The notes under the pieces were generated by a model, which had not been told where the DNA came from, ran no database searches, and saw only the letters and a list, made by a program, of their open reading frames with translations. This document shows positions 53,940 to 63,900 of a stretch of 64,000 bases of DNA, one piece after another (the stretch's first letter is position 1; each line of letters starts with the position of its first letter). Where the stretch lies: NCBI GenBank assembly GCA_013152435.1, contig JAADGJ010000119.1:1-64000 (forward strand). The letters are read 5' to 3'. The stretch is from Chloroflexota bacterium. GTDB taxonomy: Bacteria > Chloroflexota > Anaerolineae > DUEN01. Made by a program: the position numbers and the translations under genes.

Positions 53940-55217
53940 CTACGCCTGGACAGCCGATCGCTCCACCTCCTCCGCGGCGATCCTCGCCCACTCCCACAAC
54001 CGCTGCGGCTCGTACCGCACGGTGGAGATGTCCTTCATGATCACCTCCACGGCACAGCCGCGCATTTTCTCCAGCGCCTGGCGCAACTCCCGGCGGGCCA
54101 GATCGGGATCCCACACGTCCGAGGCCAGCACCGCGGGGTTCGGTTTGTAGGACAGGACGTAATCACGGCCGATCTCTCGCACGGCCGTCTCCACATCGGC
54201 CCAAGGGCTGATGGAGATCTTGCGCAGGTTCGGGATGCTCCTGAGGATGTGGATCTTGTGGTGCAGTGGCTCGCAACAGCCGTAGTAGGCCAGGCCGAAC
54301 CGCTCTAGCCAGCGCCGCTCGTACCTGAGGGCGAACTCCTCATGCATCTCCGGCGAGACGCCCACGAAGATCTGCGCCGTGGCGCACCCCCAAAGGTCTG
54401 CGGCCCGCACGTGTCCCGGATCGAAGTCGGCCTGGGGCAGCTCGGCCGTATACCCGTACCCTCCGGAGCCGACGCGAACGTTCGTGTTGTTCAACGACAG
54501 GAGCCCCTGCCGCTCCAACTGCTCCAGCCGCTCGAGATGTGCGCTGACCAGGCGGTCCATCGCCGCATGAACGAGCTCCGGCCGCTCGACCAGGTCCATG
54601 AGCGCCTCGTGCACGCCCCACCAGGTGACCAACTGATCCCACGGGGCGAACCACATCCCGGGCACGCCACGCTTCTCCACCTCCAGGATCCCATCGAAGA
54701 TATCCATCATCGCCTGGTAGCGGCATTCGCTGGCCTCGGCATCGTGCGTGACCACAGGCGCCTGGATCTTCTCCAGATCCCCCTCGTCTCGGATCTGGGG
54801 ATGGAATCGACGGGAGGCGACCCCCTCAGCGTCCGCATAGATCCGGTCGGACTCCTCTTGGATCCCAAAGCCGCTCTCGTGGATGACAAGGGGAGCGTAG
54901 AGCTTTCGCTCGACGACCATATCGCCGGGCATGTGCTCCCACTGGTAGATCGTCCGACGGAGCTGAACCTCCAGCTCCCGCGCCCAGGGATGGCTCGTCT
55001 CCGGCCGCAGCTCCCCGTCCACATCCATCTCGTGCCATGGGATCTCGTTGATCCAGACCACGGGCCTGACCGGATCCAGATCGTTGACGCGACGCCACAG
55101 CTCCACCCGCTCCTGCTGAACGGGCAGCTCGGCGATCTCGGCGATCCGCCCCGCGAGCCGACGCAAGACCGCTCTATCCGTTTCCGGAACGTCTAGGGCA
55201 TACATGTGTCCCCCCAT
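53940..55217 (-). CDS. URO-D-like (uroporphyrinogen decarboxylase fold) protein of unknown role
   Basis: A 425-residue TIM-barrel protein of the uroporphyrinogen-decarboxylase-like superfamily. It has PGMWFAPWDQLVTWWGVHEALMDL near residue 185, LNNTNVRVGSGGYGY near 245 and YYGCCEPLHHKIHILRSIPNLRKISISPWAD near 310, a region with Cys-Cys and His. VLSYKPNPAVLASD follows near 360. The Cys/His set resembles the methyltransferase branch (MtaA/CmuA-like) rather than heme-pathway HemE, which it does not match well enough. The start is ATG at 55217; ATG at 55205 is equally possible. Its partners are beta-glucuronidase and an ABC exporter. No substrate can be named. Confidence 0.68.
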   Translation of the reverse strand: MGGHMYALDVPETDRAVLRRLAGRIAEIAELPVQQERVELWRRVNDLDPVRPVVWINEIPWHEMDVDGELRPETSHPWARELEVQLRRTIYQWEHMPGDMVVERKLYAPLVIHESGFGIQEESDRIYADAEGVASRRFHPQIRDEGDLEKIQAPVVTHDAEASECRYQAMMDIFDGILEVEKRGVPGMWFAPWDQLVTWWGVHEALMDLVERPELVHAAMDRLVSAHLERLEQLERQGLLSLNNTNVRVGSGGYGYTAELPQADFDPGHVRAADLWGCATAQIFVGVSPEMHEEFALRYERRWLERFGLAYYGCCEPLHHKIHILRSIPNLRKISISPWADVETAVREIGRDYVLSYKPNPAVLASDVWDPDLARRELRQALEKMRGCAVEVIMKDISTVRYEPQRLWEWARIAAEEVERSAVQA

Positions 55218-55288
55218 CTCCAGCTCCCCTCACCCTCGATCAGCCAAGGGCCCAGCCCACCGAGCCCACACATGATGTCCATTTCGCC

Positions 55289-57580
55289 TCACCGCCGGAC
55301 GGGGTCAGAACGCCCCTCAGGAGACGTCTCGGCCATCCCTTTTGGCTCCCCCGCCCCATCCAGGCGATCCACGCGCCCGGCCCCGCAGATCCTCCGCGTG
55401 ACCCGGGGATCGCCATAGTAGGCGACGTTCCCCCCACCGGACACGAGCACGTCCATCTCCTCACGCGCCCGGACGACCGCCCGCCCCGGGCCGTGCACCC
55501 GGACCTCGGCGACCCGGCTGTCCAACCCGGCCCCATCGCAGCGGCCCGCCCCGCTGACGCGCACCTCCAGGCGATCGACCCGGCCCGAGAGGCGCGCCAC
55601 CCCCGGCCCGTTCACCCGCACCACCAGGCGCTCCACGTCGATGCCCTCCAGGTCCACCGTCTCCGCCCCGTTGACCACGATTTCCAGCCGCGCCTCATCG
55701 GCATCCGGGGCCTCGCCCGCCGCCGAACGGCCCCCATCGGCAGGTTCATCCGAGGCCAGGGCGGGCACGGCCGCGGCGGGACGCGCCACCTCCGGGATCT
55801 CCTCGTCCGGGAACTGCTTGCGATACATCTCGTAATAGGCGCCGCGACGCGCCAGCAGCTCCTCATGCGTGCCGCGCTCCACGATGCGGCCGTCCACGAT
55901 CATCAGCACCTGGTCGGCGTTGCGAATGGTGCTCAGCCGGTGGGCGATGACGAAGCTGGTCCGCCCGCGCAACAGGCGGTCCAACGCCCGCTGGATCAGC
56001 ATCTCCGTGCGGGTGTCCACGTTGGAAGTCGCCTCGTCCAGGATGAGGATACGGGGGTCGGCCAGTACCGCGCGAGCGAAAGCGATGAGCTGTCGCTGTC
56101 CCTGGGAGAAGTTGGAGCCCCGCTCCTGCACGCGAGTCTGATACCCATCCGGCAGCCGGGAGATGAAGTCGTGGGCGTTGACCAGCCGGGCGGCCGCCTC
56201 CACCTCCTCATCCGTCGCGTCCAGCCGCCCATAGCGGATATTATCCGCCACCGTGCCCGAGAAGAGGAACGTATCCTGGAGGACGATCCCCATCTGGCGA
56301 CGCATGCTGGCCTGCCTCACCCGACGTACATCCATGCCATCGATGAGCACCGCGCCGTCCCACACGTCATAGAAGCGCATGAGCAGGTTGACGATGCTGG
56401 TCTTGCCCGCGCCCGTCGGCCCGACCAACGCCAACGTCTGCCCGGGCCTGGCCTCCAGGCAGATATCGTGCAGCACCTCCTCGCCGGGCTTGTAGCCGAA
56501 GTACACGTGATCGAACACCACATGCCCTCGGATCGGGGGCATCTCGATGGCATCCGGCGCGTCCTGGATCTCGGGACGCTCATCCAGCAGGTGGAAGATG
56601 CGCTCCGCCCCGGCCAGGGCCGACTGCATCGTGGTGTAAAGCTGGGAGATCGATCGGATCGGCATGAAGAAGCGCTGCACGTATCCCAGAAAGGCCACGA
56701 TCAGGCCGACGGAAGCCTGCCCCTGCACGGCCAGATAGCCCCCATATCCGGCCACGATGGCCATCGCGATGGCGCTCAGCAGGTCCACCGCGGGCGTGAA
56801 GGCGGCCGTGATGGTCCGGGCGTAGATGTTGGCATCCCGGTTGGCCGCGTTCAGCTCGTAGAACCGCCGGAGGTTGGCCTGCTCCCGGGCGAACGCCTGC
56901 ACCTCCCGCACGCCGGAGATGTTCTCCTCCAGCTCCGCGGAGACGGCCCCGATCCTCTCCCGCGTGCGACGAAACGCCACCCGCGCCCGGCGGGCGAAGT
57001 AGAGTGTCGTCACGACCATGAAGGGGATGACCGAAAAGGAGACCAGGGCCAGCCGGGTCTGCATGCGCAACATCACCACGATGATCCCCACCAGGGACAG
57101 CGAGTTGATCACCGTGCGGTTCAGCCCATTGCTCAGGAACTGGTTGATGGTGTCCGTATCATTGACCAAACGGCTCATCAGATCGCCGGCGTCATGGGTG
57201 TCGAAGTAGCGGATCGAGAGCCGCTGAATCTGCTCGAAGATATCATCCCGCAGACGCTGCAGGGTGCGCTGGGCCACCACCGCCATGGTGTAGTTGCTCA
57301 ACGCGTTGAAGACATACCCGGCCAGGATCGTCCCGGCGAGCATCCCCATGGTCACCGCCAGCCCGTGGCGATCCCCCCGGGCGATGAACTGATCGATAGC
57401 CCTGCCGACCAGATAGGGGGCGGCCAGAGGCGTTAACGAGGCGCCTACCGTGGCGATGGTCACCAGCAGCAACGTCAGCCGATGCGGCCACAGATAAGCG
57501 AAAAGCCGCCGCGCCGCCTGGCGACGATTCCTGGCCTTCTCCGGCGTGCGGGCCAGCCCCCGCAAACCACCATGAAACAT
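55289..57580 (-). CDS. ABC exporter half-transporter fused to C-terminal DUF2807 (GIN) domain
   Basis: A 763-residue ABC exporter subunit. Six helices form the transmembrane domain (about 25-310). The ATPase (about 345-580) has Walker A GPTGAGKTS, Q-loop GIVLQDTFLFSG, signature NFSQGQRQLIAFARAV, Walker B LILDEATSNVD and switch IAHRLSTI. It then carries about 150 extra residues containing five short beta repeats (VVNGAETVDLEGIDVERLVV and MDVLVSGGGNVAYYGD). This is the DUF2807/head-GIN pattern of right-handed beta-helices normally found as exported proteins. Here it would be cytoplasmic. It overlaps the upstream ABC gene (TGATG). Its catalytic Glu is intact. Confidence 0.85.
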   Translation of the reverse strand: MFHGGLRGLARTPEKARNRRQAARRLFAYLWPHRLTLLLVTIATVGASLTPLAAPYLVGRAIDQFIARGDRHGLAVTMGMLAGTILAGYVFNALSNYTMAVVAQRTLQRLRDDIFEQIQRLSIRYFDTHDAGDLMSRLVNDTDTINQFLSNGLNRTVINSLSLVGIIVVMLRMQTRLALVSFSVIPFMVVTTLYFARRARVAFRRTRERIGAVSAELEENISGVREVQAFAREQANLRRFYELNAANRDANIYARTITAAFTPAVDLLSAIAMAIVAGYGGYLAVQGQASVGLIVAFLGYVQRFFMPIRSISQLYTTMQSALAGAERIFHLLDERPEIQDAPDAIEMPPIRGHVVFDHVYFGYKPGEEVLHDICLEARPGQTLALVGPTGAGKTSIVNLLMRFYDVWDGAVLIDGMDVRRVRQASMRRQMGIVLQDTFLFSGTVADNIRYGRLDATDEEVEAAARLVNAHDFISRLPDGYQTRVQERGSNFSQGQRQLIAFARAVLADPRILILDEATSNVDTRTEMLIQRALDRLLRGRTSFVIAHRLSTIRNADQVLMIVDGRIVERGTHEELLARRGAYYEMYRKQFPDEEIPEVARPAAAVPALASDEPADGGRSAAGEAPDADEARLEIVVNGAETVDLEGIDVERLVVRVNGPGVARLSGRVDRLEVRVSGAGRCDGAGLDSRVAEVRVHGPGRAVVRAREEMDVLVSGGGNVAYYGDPRVTRRICGAGRVDRLDGAGEPKGMAETSPEGRSDPVRR

Positions 57581-59439
57581 CAATCCACCCCTCTGAACCG
57601 CGCTGCATCGGCCGCGGTCTGGGCCTCCCGAAGGGCGCCGTTGCCATCCCCGGGAACGGTCACCCCGGTGAACCACCTGGACCGCTGACCGCCCAGTTGC
57701 AGATAATAGATCTCCGCGTAGATGGGGCTGATCTCCAACAGCTCCTCATGCCGTCCCTGAGCCACCAGCCGCCCGCGATCCAACACCAGGATGCGGTCCG
57801 CCCGCCGGACGGTGCTCACCCGCTGCGCGATGATGAAGGAGGTGCGCCCCTCCATGAGGCGCTCCAACGCCCGCTGGATGCGCGCCTCCGTCTCCACATC
57901 GACGCTGGAGGTGTAGTCATCCAGGATCAGGATGCGCGGGTTCGTCAGCAGCGCCCGGGCGATGGCGATCCGCTGCTTCTGCCCACCCGAGAGCCCCACG
58001 CCTCGCTCGCCCACGCGGGTCTCATATCCATCCGGGAAGCCCACGATGAACTCGTGCGCCTCGGCTGCCCGGGCGGCGGCGATGATCTCGTCCATGCTGG
58101 CATCCGGCCGACCGAACGCGATATTCTCCCGGATGGTGCCCGTGAACAGGTTCGTCTCCTGCAACACGATGCCGATCTGCGAGCGCAGGCTGTGCAACGT
58201 CACATCGCGCACGTCGTAACCGTCGATGCGGACCGCGCCGGACTTGACATCATAGAAGCGCGGGATCAGGTTGATGATCGTCGTCTTGCCCGAGCCCGTC
58301 TCGCCCAGCAAGGCCACCGTCTCGCCCGGCTCGACCACGAAGGAGACATCCTTCAGGGCATCCTCGCTGGCGCCAATGTAGCGGAAGTACACGTGATCGA
58401 ACTCCACGCGCCCCCGGACGGGAGGCAACTCGATGGCATCCGGGCGCTCCTTCACCTCCGTCTCCGCATCCAGGATCTCGAAGATGCGTCGGGCCGAAGC
58501 CCCCGCCCGGGTCATCATGCCCAGGATCATGCCCAGGAAGAAGAGCGGCAGGGTGAGCATGGCCAGATAGGTGTTGAAGGCCACCAGCTCGCCCAGGGTA
58601 AGCCGATTGTCGATGACGCGCAGCCCGCCCACCCAGATCACGATCAGGGTACCGATACCGCCCAGGGTGAAGATGAGCGGGATGCTGAACCCCATAATAC
58701 GCGCCACATACAGGTTCTCCTCCAGCAGATCCAGGTTGGCCGCCTTGAACCGCTGGATCTCATACGGCTCCCGGGCGAACGCCCGCACCACCCGGGCCCC
58801 GGCCAGATTCTCCTGCAAGATGGTGTTGAGGTTCCCCAGCTTCTGCTGGATGATCATGAAGTGCGGCATGACCTTGCGCAGCACGATCACCATGATCACG
58901 AGCGCGATGGGAACGATGGTGAGGGACATCAGGGCGAGCCGCCAGTCCAGCAGGATCAGCAGTGTCATCGTGCCCATGAACATGATCAGCGTGTTCAGAA
59001 GCTGCGGGAATCCCATGCCGACGAACATGCGCACGATGTCCACATCATTGGTCGCTCGCGTCATCAACTGGCCCGTCTGCGCCCGATCGTGGTAGCTAAA
59101 GGAGAGGGACTGGAGCTTGGTGTAGATCTCCTGCCGCAGGTCGAAGGCCACGCCCTGGGACGCCCTCTCGGCCAGGTACCCCTGGAGGAAGGTGAAGAGG
59201 CCGCGCACGACCGCCAGGCCCACCAGCCCCATGGCCATGCCGTAGATGAGTCGCAGGTCCCCGGCCTTGATGCCTCGATCGACCAGGATCTGTAGCAGGC
59301 GAGGCATGGCCAGGTTTCCGACGGTGGCCAGCAACAGGCTGAGCCACGCCCCCAACGCCGTCAACCAGTACGGCCGTAAATAGCCGAGCGACCGCCAGAT
59401 ATCTCGCGTCATGCCCGGCCGGCCGGATCCATGCTCCAT
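57580..59439 (-). CDS. ABC exporter half-transporter with degenerate Walker B
   Basis: A 619-residue ABC exporter subunit. Six helices (about 10-310) are followed by an ATPase with Walker A GETGSGKTT, Q-loop IGIVLQETNLFTG, the canonical signature GVGLSGGQKQRIAIARALL, Walker B ILILDDYTSSVD and switch IIAQRVSTV. The catalytic Glu after Walker B is replaced by Asp and the switch His by Gln, as in the degenerate site of heterodimeric exporters such as BmrCD or TM287/288. It should therefore pair with the subunit encoded next, whose site is complete. It follows the TetR gene by four bases, with GGAGGT. Drug or lipid export is the usual role of this pair. Confidence 0.9.
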   Translation of the reverse strand: MEHGSGRPGMTRDIWRSLGYLRPYWLTALGAWLSLLLATVGNLAMPRLLQILVDRGIKAGDLRLIYGMAMGLVGLAVVRGLFTFLQGYLAERASQGVAFDLRQEIYTKLQSLSFSYHDRAQTGQLMTRATNDVDIVRMFVGMGFPQLLNTLIMFMGTMTLLILLDWRLALMSLTIVPIALVIMVIVLRKVMPHFMIIQQKLGNLNTILQENLAGARVVRAFAREPYEIQRFKAANLDLLEENLYVARIMGFSIPLIFTLGGIGTLIVIWVGGLRVIDNRLTLGELVAFNTYLAMLTLPLFFLGMILGMMTRAGASARRIFEILDAETEVKERPDAIELPPVRGRVEFDHVYFRYIGASEDALKDVSFVVEPGETVALLGETGSGKTTIINLIPRFYDVKSGAVRIDGYDVRDVTLHSLRSQIGIVLQETNLFTGTIRENIAFGRPDASMDEIIAAARAAEAHEFIVGFPDGYETRVGERGVGLSGGQKQRIAIARALLTNPRILILDDYTSSVDVETEARIQRALERLMEGRTSFIIAQRVSTVRRADRILVLDRGRLVAQGRHEELLEISPIYAEIYYLQLGGQRSRWFTGVTVPGDGNGALREAQTAADAARFRGVD

Positions 59440-59443
59440 GCCG

Positions 59444-60037
59444 CTACCTCCGCGCCATCATGCCGTGCAGGAAGAGATCGACCAACTGCTCCACCTGCTG
59501 CTCGGTGAAGCGCTCCTGCTGATCATGAAAGCGCAGCGTGCCCAGCAGGCCGATGAACGCCCGAGCGGCCAGCTCCGGATCCACAGAGCGCAACACGCCG
59601 CGCTCCTGCCCCGTGCGGATCACACTGACTACAGCCCCCAGCACGTTCTGGTGGAAGTAATCGCGCAGCGCGTGGGCCCGCTCCTTCCCGAGCTGGCGCA
59701 TCGCCTCGGCGAAGACGTGAGCCGTATCCTGCCGAAACCGGAGGTGTTCGGCGTAGACGCGCGCCACCGCCGCCAATTGATTCAGAGGATCATCGCCGGC
59801 CGCGGCCGCCTCCTCGCGCATGGTCTGCGCCAGGCGCTCCGAGTGACGAATGGCCACCTGGTAGAACAGGTCCGCCTTATTGCTGAAGTGATAGTACAGG
59901 GCGGCATTGGTCATGCCGCATGCCCTGGCCAGCTCCCGAATGGAAACGCCCCGATACCCGCGCTCCCCAAACAGGCGCTCCGCCTCCCGGATAATCCGCT
60001 CCCTTCCGTCAAGCGTCTCCGATGTCGCTTCCGCCAA
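59444..60037 (-). CDS. TetR family transcriptional repressor
   Basis: A 197-residue TetR-type regulator. The N-terminal helix-turn-helix is ERIIREAERLFGERGYRGVSIRELARACGMTNAALYYHFSNKADLFYQ (residues about 12-60); the C-terminal ligand domain is all-helical with HDQQERFTEQQVEQLVDLFLHGM at the end. It starts with TTG at 60037, supported by GGGGGAGGTG. It is first in the array with the ABC exporter genes four bases behind, so it probably represses its own operon and is released by an export substrate. A TetR-like palindrome lies at 60380, some 340 bases upstream. Confidence 0.87.
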   Translation of the reverse strand: MAEATSETLDGRERIIREAERLFGERGYRGVSIRELARACGMTNAALYYHFSNKADLFYQVAIRHSERLAQTMREEAAAAGDDPLNQLAAVARVYAEHLRFRQDTAHVFAEAMRQLGKERAHALRDYFHQNVLGAVVSVIRTGQERGVLRSVDPELAARAFIGLLGTLRFHDQQERFTEQQVEQLVDLFLHGMMARR

Positions 60038-60130
60038 CCGACACCTCCCCCGCTATTCACGGTAGGGCGGGTTTCTTACCCGCCATCTTGCGGCCGGTAT
60101 GGAAACCGGTCCTGCTTTGAGGGACAGCAC

Positions 60131-60345
60131 TACGGTCACCATCGATCCGCCTCCTGGGGAGGCCTGGAGGGGCAAGCCCCTCCAGAGAACATTCTTCTTT
60201 TTGCCTCTTGCCTGCCTGGGCCCGGCCTGAATTCCCATCGGGGCCGGGAATGGCAGGCCAAGGGCAGGAAAAGGGTCTCTTTTGGCGGAGGGAGGGCCCT
60301 CCGCACCTCCCCGGTTTCCGGAGCGAAAGCTCTTTCCCTATGACC
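60131..60345 (+). repeat. Diverged relative of the family A element
   Basis: About 215 bp with the same block order as family A but clearly diverged: GGGGAGGCCTGGAGGGGCAA-GCCCCTCC, TTGCCTGCCTGGGCCCGGCC paired with GGCCGGGAATGGCAGGC, and GGCGGAGGGAGGGCCCTCCGC. The terminal repeats are not recognisable. It separates tetR from the candidate operator. Confidence 0.5.
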
Positions 60346-60379
60346 ACGGTTAAGTGCAGCGCTACCGATACACCATCCT

Positions 60380-60401
60380 ATTCACTGAACGTTCGGTAAG
60401 T
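60380..60401. promoter_or_regulatory. Candidate TetR-type operator
   Basis: The 22-base imperfect palindrome ATTCACTGAAC-GTTCGGTAAGT has 8 of 11 matching positions between half-sites and an AACGTT centre. It is the kind of site TetR proteins use. It lies 340 bases from the tetR start, beyond a repeat element. Confidence 0.4.
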
Positions 60402-60484
60402 GCGCCCATAGGATAACCGAACCTCACCGAATGCGCAAGGGGAAACGCCCGTTGTAGTAAGCAGAGGAGCTCCCTTGCATCGAA

Positions 60485-60680
60485 ATGCCAATCGCTTCTG
60501 CTATGGGGAGGCCCGGAGGCGCTTCGCCCTCCCGGAAAAAGCCCTTCTCCCGCCTTCGACCTGCCTGGCCTCGGCCCAGATCCCCGCGGAAAGGGCCGAG
60601 AAAGGCAGGTGCAGGCCGGAAAAGGAGGATTTCCGTGGAGGGGATCTCCCCTCCACACCTCCCCTTGTGGAGCTGGTAAA
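60485..60680 (+). repeat. Family A element, core only (both ends lost)
   Basis: About 195 bp that match family A from ATGCCAATCGCTTCTGC to CCCCTTGTGGAGCTGGTA, including GGGCCGAGAAAGGCAGGTGC and GTGGAGGGGATCTCCCCTCC. The left terminal repeat is missing. The right side passes into TCAGTGCCTTAGTGGTTCC, which is the right core of the family B element at 2564, so the sequence is a composite. Confidence 0.72.
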
Positions 60681-60804
60681 TATCTTAGGGTCTCAGTGCC
60701 TTAGTGGTTCCTGAAGAAGGACTTTTCCCAGAGAAACTGGCCGTCCCTCCGAGCCATCCCGGGGAGGGGGAACAAAGCGGTTCGGCGCCTCGTCTGATAT
60801 GTGT

Positions 60805-60823
60805 CTCATTGTGGTACAATGAG
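60805..60823. promoter_or_regulatory. Perfect inverted repeat over a -10 box
   Basis: CTCATTGT-GGT-ACAATGAG, with 8-base arms. The sequence TACAAT inside it (60815-60820) fits a -10 box 150 bases before the macroglobulin-like gene; the -35 region is weak. A repressor or activator site is the simplest reading. Confidence 0.5.
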
Positions 60824-60968
60824 AGGCCGTGCGGAGAGCTACGGTCTTCGCGCCGTCCGCGTCGGCAGGTGGTGATCCCCGCGTGATCGCACCATCGAGG
60901 ATGCGCGGCCGGGCGTGAGGGTTCGGTCCGCTCACGGTCTGTCCCGCAAGATAAAGGAGCGTGATCCG

Positions 60969-63900
60969 ATGAGATCTGTCTATCCTCTACTCCTCCTGCT
61001 GCTCGGCCTGGGCCTGATCGCCGGGTGCTCACAGCAGACCGGCCCGGTTCGATCCTTGGAAGGAGCTGCGATGACCCACACGGAGATCCGTATCCAGACG
61101 GAGCCGGACGACCAAGGCGACGGAGGAGGGCTTCAGATTCGCCTGAGCGAGGGCGGTGAGCCCTCCGGCGAGATCCCCTCCATCCCATCGGCGGTGGCCA
61201 CGCCGTTACCGGAGCCGGAGATCCAGCAGATCCTGGATCGCCTGCCGCCCCTGCCGGTGGAGGCGGAGGACGAACAGCCCTTCGCCCTCCCGGAGGAATC
61301 GCTGCCGCCTCCTCGCGTGGGAGAGACCATCCAGGAGCCATTCCCCCCGCCCGTGACGGCCGAGGGGCCGGAGCAGCCGGCCGTGGGCCCGCTGGAGGTC
61401 GTCCGCTACGCGCCGGAGGGCGAGGTCCCACTGGCCCCCTACCTCAGCGTCACCTTCTCCCAGCCCATGGTCGCGCTGAGCTCCTACGAGGACCTGGCTC
61501 GCGAGGGCGTGCCCGTTAAGCTCAGCCCGCAACCGCCGGGGACATGGCGATGGGTGGGCACGAAGACGCTGGTGTTCCAGCCCGATGGCCGCTTCCCCAT
61601 GGCCACCCGCTACACCGTCGAGATCCCGGCCGGAACGAAATCGGCTATCGGCGGCGTGCTGGAACAGGCGGTGAGGTGGACCTTCACGACGCCTCCGCCC
61701 AACGTGCGGACGTTCTACCCCACGACCGGCCCCCAACGGCGTGACGTGCTCATGTTCGCCGCCTTTGATCAGCACATCGACCCGGATGCGGTCCTCCCCA
61801 CCATCACGGTGACGGCGGACAAGCAAGCGTACGCTTTGCGCCTCGCCACGGCCGAGGAGGTGGCCAAGGATGACACCGTGAGCCGGCTGGCGAAGGAGGC
61901 CGGAGAGGGACGATGGCTGGCCTTCCGGGCCAACACCCTGTTCCCCGCCGACACCACCATCACGGTGACCATCGGGCCGGACACACCGTCGGCCGAGGGC
62001 CCCCTGCGCACGGAAAAGCCCCAGCAGTTCACCTTCTACACCTACGCCCCTCTCCGAGTCGTCGACCACGGCTGCACCTGGGACGAGGACTGTTCCCCGA
62101 TGACGCCCTGGTACATCCAATTCAACAATCCCATCGACGAAGCCCGCTTCGAGCCCTCGATGATCCAGGTGACGCCAGATGTCCCGGGGCTCAAGGTTGA
62201 GATCTTCGGCGACACGCTCACGCTACGCGGGCGCACCCGTGGCCGCACGACCTATCAGGTCACCCTGAGCGCGGCCATCCCCGATCGATTCGGACAGACG
62301 CTGGGGGAGGACCAAACGCTGACCTTCACCGTCGGATCGGCAGCCCCTGCCATTCTGCGATCCGGCGGCAACCTGGTCGTTCTGGCCCCCTATGGCAAGC
62401 CCTCCTATTCCGTCTTCACCGTCAACTACGGGGAGCTGGATGTACAGATATACGCCGTACAACCCGAGGACTGGCCCGCTTATCAGAAGTACCTGCAAGA
62501 GCTCCACCGTACGGATTCGCCGCCGTCGCCGCCCGGCCAGCTGGTCCTCTCCAGGACGATCCCGGTCGATGCCCGGCCGGATGAGTGGACGGAGACGGCC
62601 ATCGACCTGAGCCCGATACTGGAAGACGGCTTCGGCCAGTTCGTCCTGGTGATCCAGCCCCAACCCGGGGCGCTCGACGTCCTCTCCCGTCTCCTGCGCT
62701 CCAAGCCGCCGGAGTCGATCCAGGCCTGGGTGCAGGTCACCCACATCGGACTGGACGCCTTCGTCGATGACGACGAGATGATCGCCTGGGTGAACGACCT
62801 GCGAGACGGCGCGCCCCTGGAGGGAGTCCAGGTGACCCTGTTCCCGTCGGGCGAGAGCGCCGTCACCGATGAGGAGGGACTGGCGAGGTTGAGACTGCCC
62901 AAGGGGGCTGAGGCGAGCCTGCTGATCGCCCGAAAGGGCCAGGACGTGGCTTTCCTGCCGGAAAACCTGTACTGGTGGGGGGACGGATGGCAGCAGCGCT
63001 CGCGGCGGGACTGGCTGCGCTGGTACGTCTTCGACGATCGCCAGATCTACCGCCCGGGAGAGGAGGTTCACGTCAAGGGATGGATCCGGCGCATCGAGGA
63101 TGGGCCGGATGGGGATGTGAACCTGGTACGAGACGCCGTCCGAAAGGTCCGCTACCGGGTGGTGGATCCCCGAGGGAACGAGATCCACGACGGCTGGCTG
63201 GATGTCAACGCACTGGGCGGGTTCGACCTGGCCTTCACGTTGCCGGAGGCGGTGAACCTGGGCTATGCATCGCTCCATCTCACCGCGGAGGGCGTCGGCG
63301 ATCTCGGCGGCCGCAACTACGAGCACTCCTTCCAGATCCAGGAGTTCCGTCGACCGGAATTCGAGGTCACGGTCGACGCCAGCGAGGGTCCCCACTTCGT
63401 CGGCGACTATGCCATCGCCTCCGTTGAAGCGAAGTACTACGCCGGCGGTCCCCTCCCCAACGCCGAGGTGACCTGGCAGGTCACCTCAACCCCGGGCCAC
63501 TACACGCCGCCCGGATGGGATGACTTCGTCTTCGGCAAATGGGTTCCCTGGTGGATCGAAGCGCGCACGATGGCCGCCGAGACGTCCTTCGGCCCGTGGC
63601 CACCTTATCGCCCGATCCAGGTCGAGACATACCAGGGGCGAACGGATGCTTCCGGCGTTCACCGCCTGCGCATCGACTTCGAATCTATGGACCCGCCCCA
63701 GCCCACCGTGGTGCGAGCCGAGGCGACCGTCATGGATGTGAACCGTCAGGCGTGGACCGCGGCGACCGACCTGCTGGTCCACCCAGCGGAGCTCTACGTC
63801 GGGCTGCGCACGGAGCGCATCTTCGTCCGGCTAGGCCAGCCGCTGGAAGTGAAGGCCATCGTCGTAGATGTGGACGGCAACCCGGTCCCGGGCCGCACCA

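Noticed and set aside
55493-59295. Open frames of 647 and 532 codons on the plus strand
   Set aside because: They lie opposite the two ABC exporter genes, and their His/Gln/Asp-rich translation has no family pattern.
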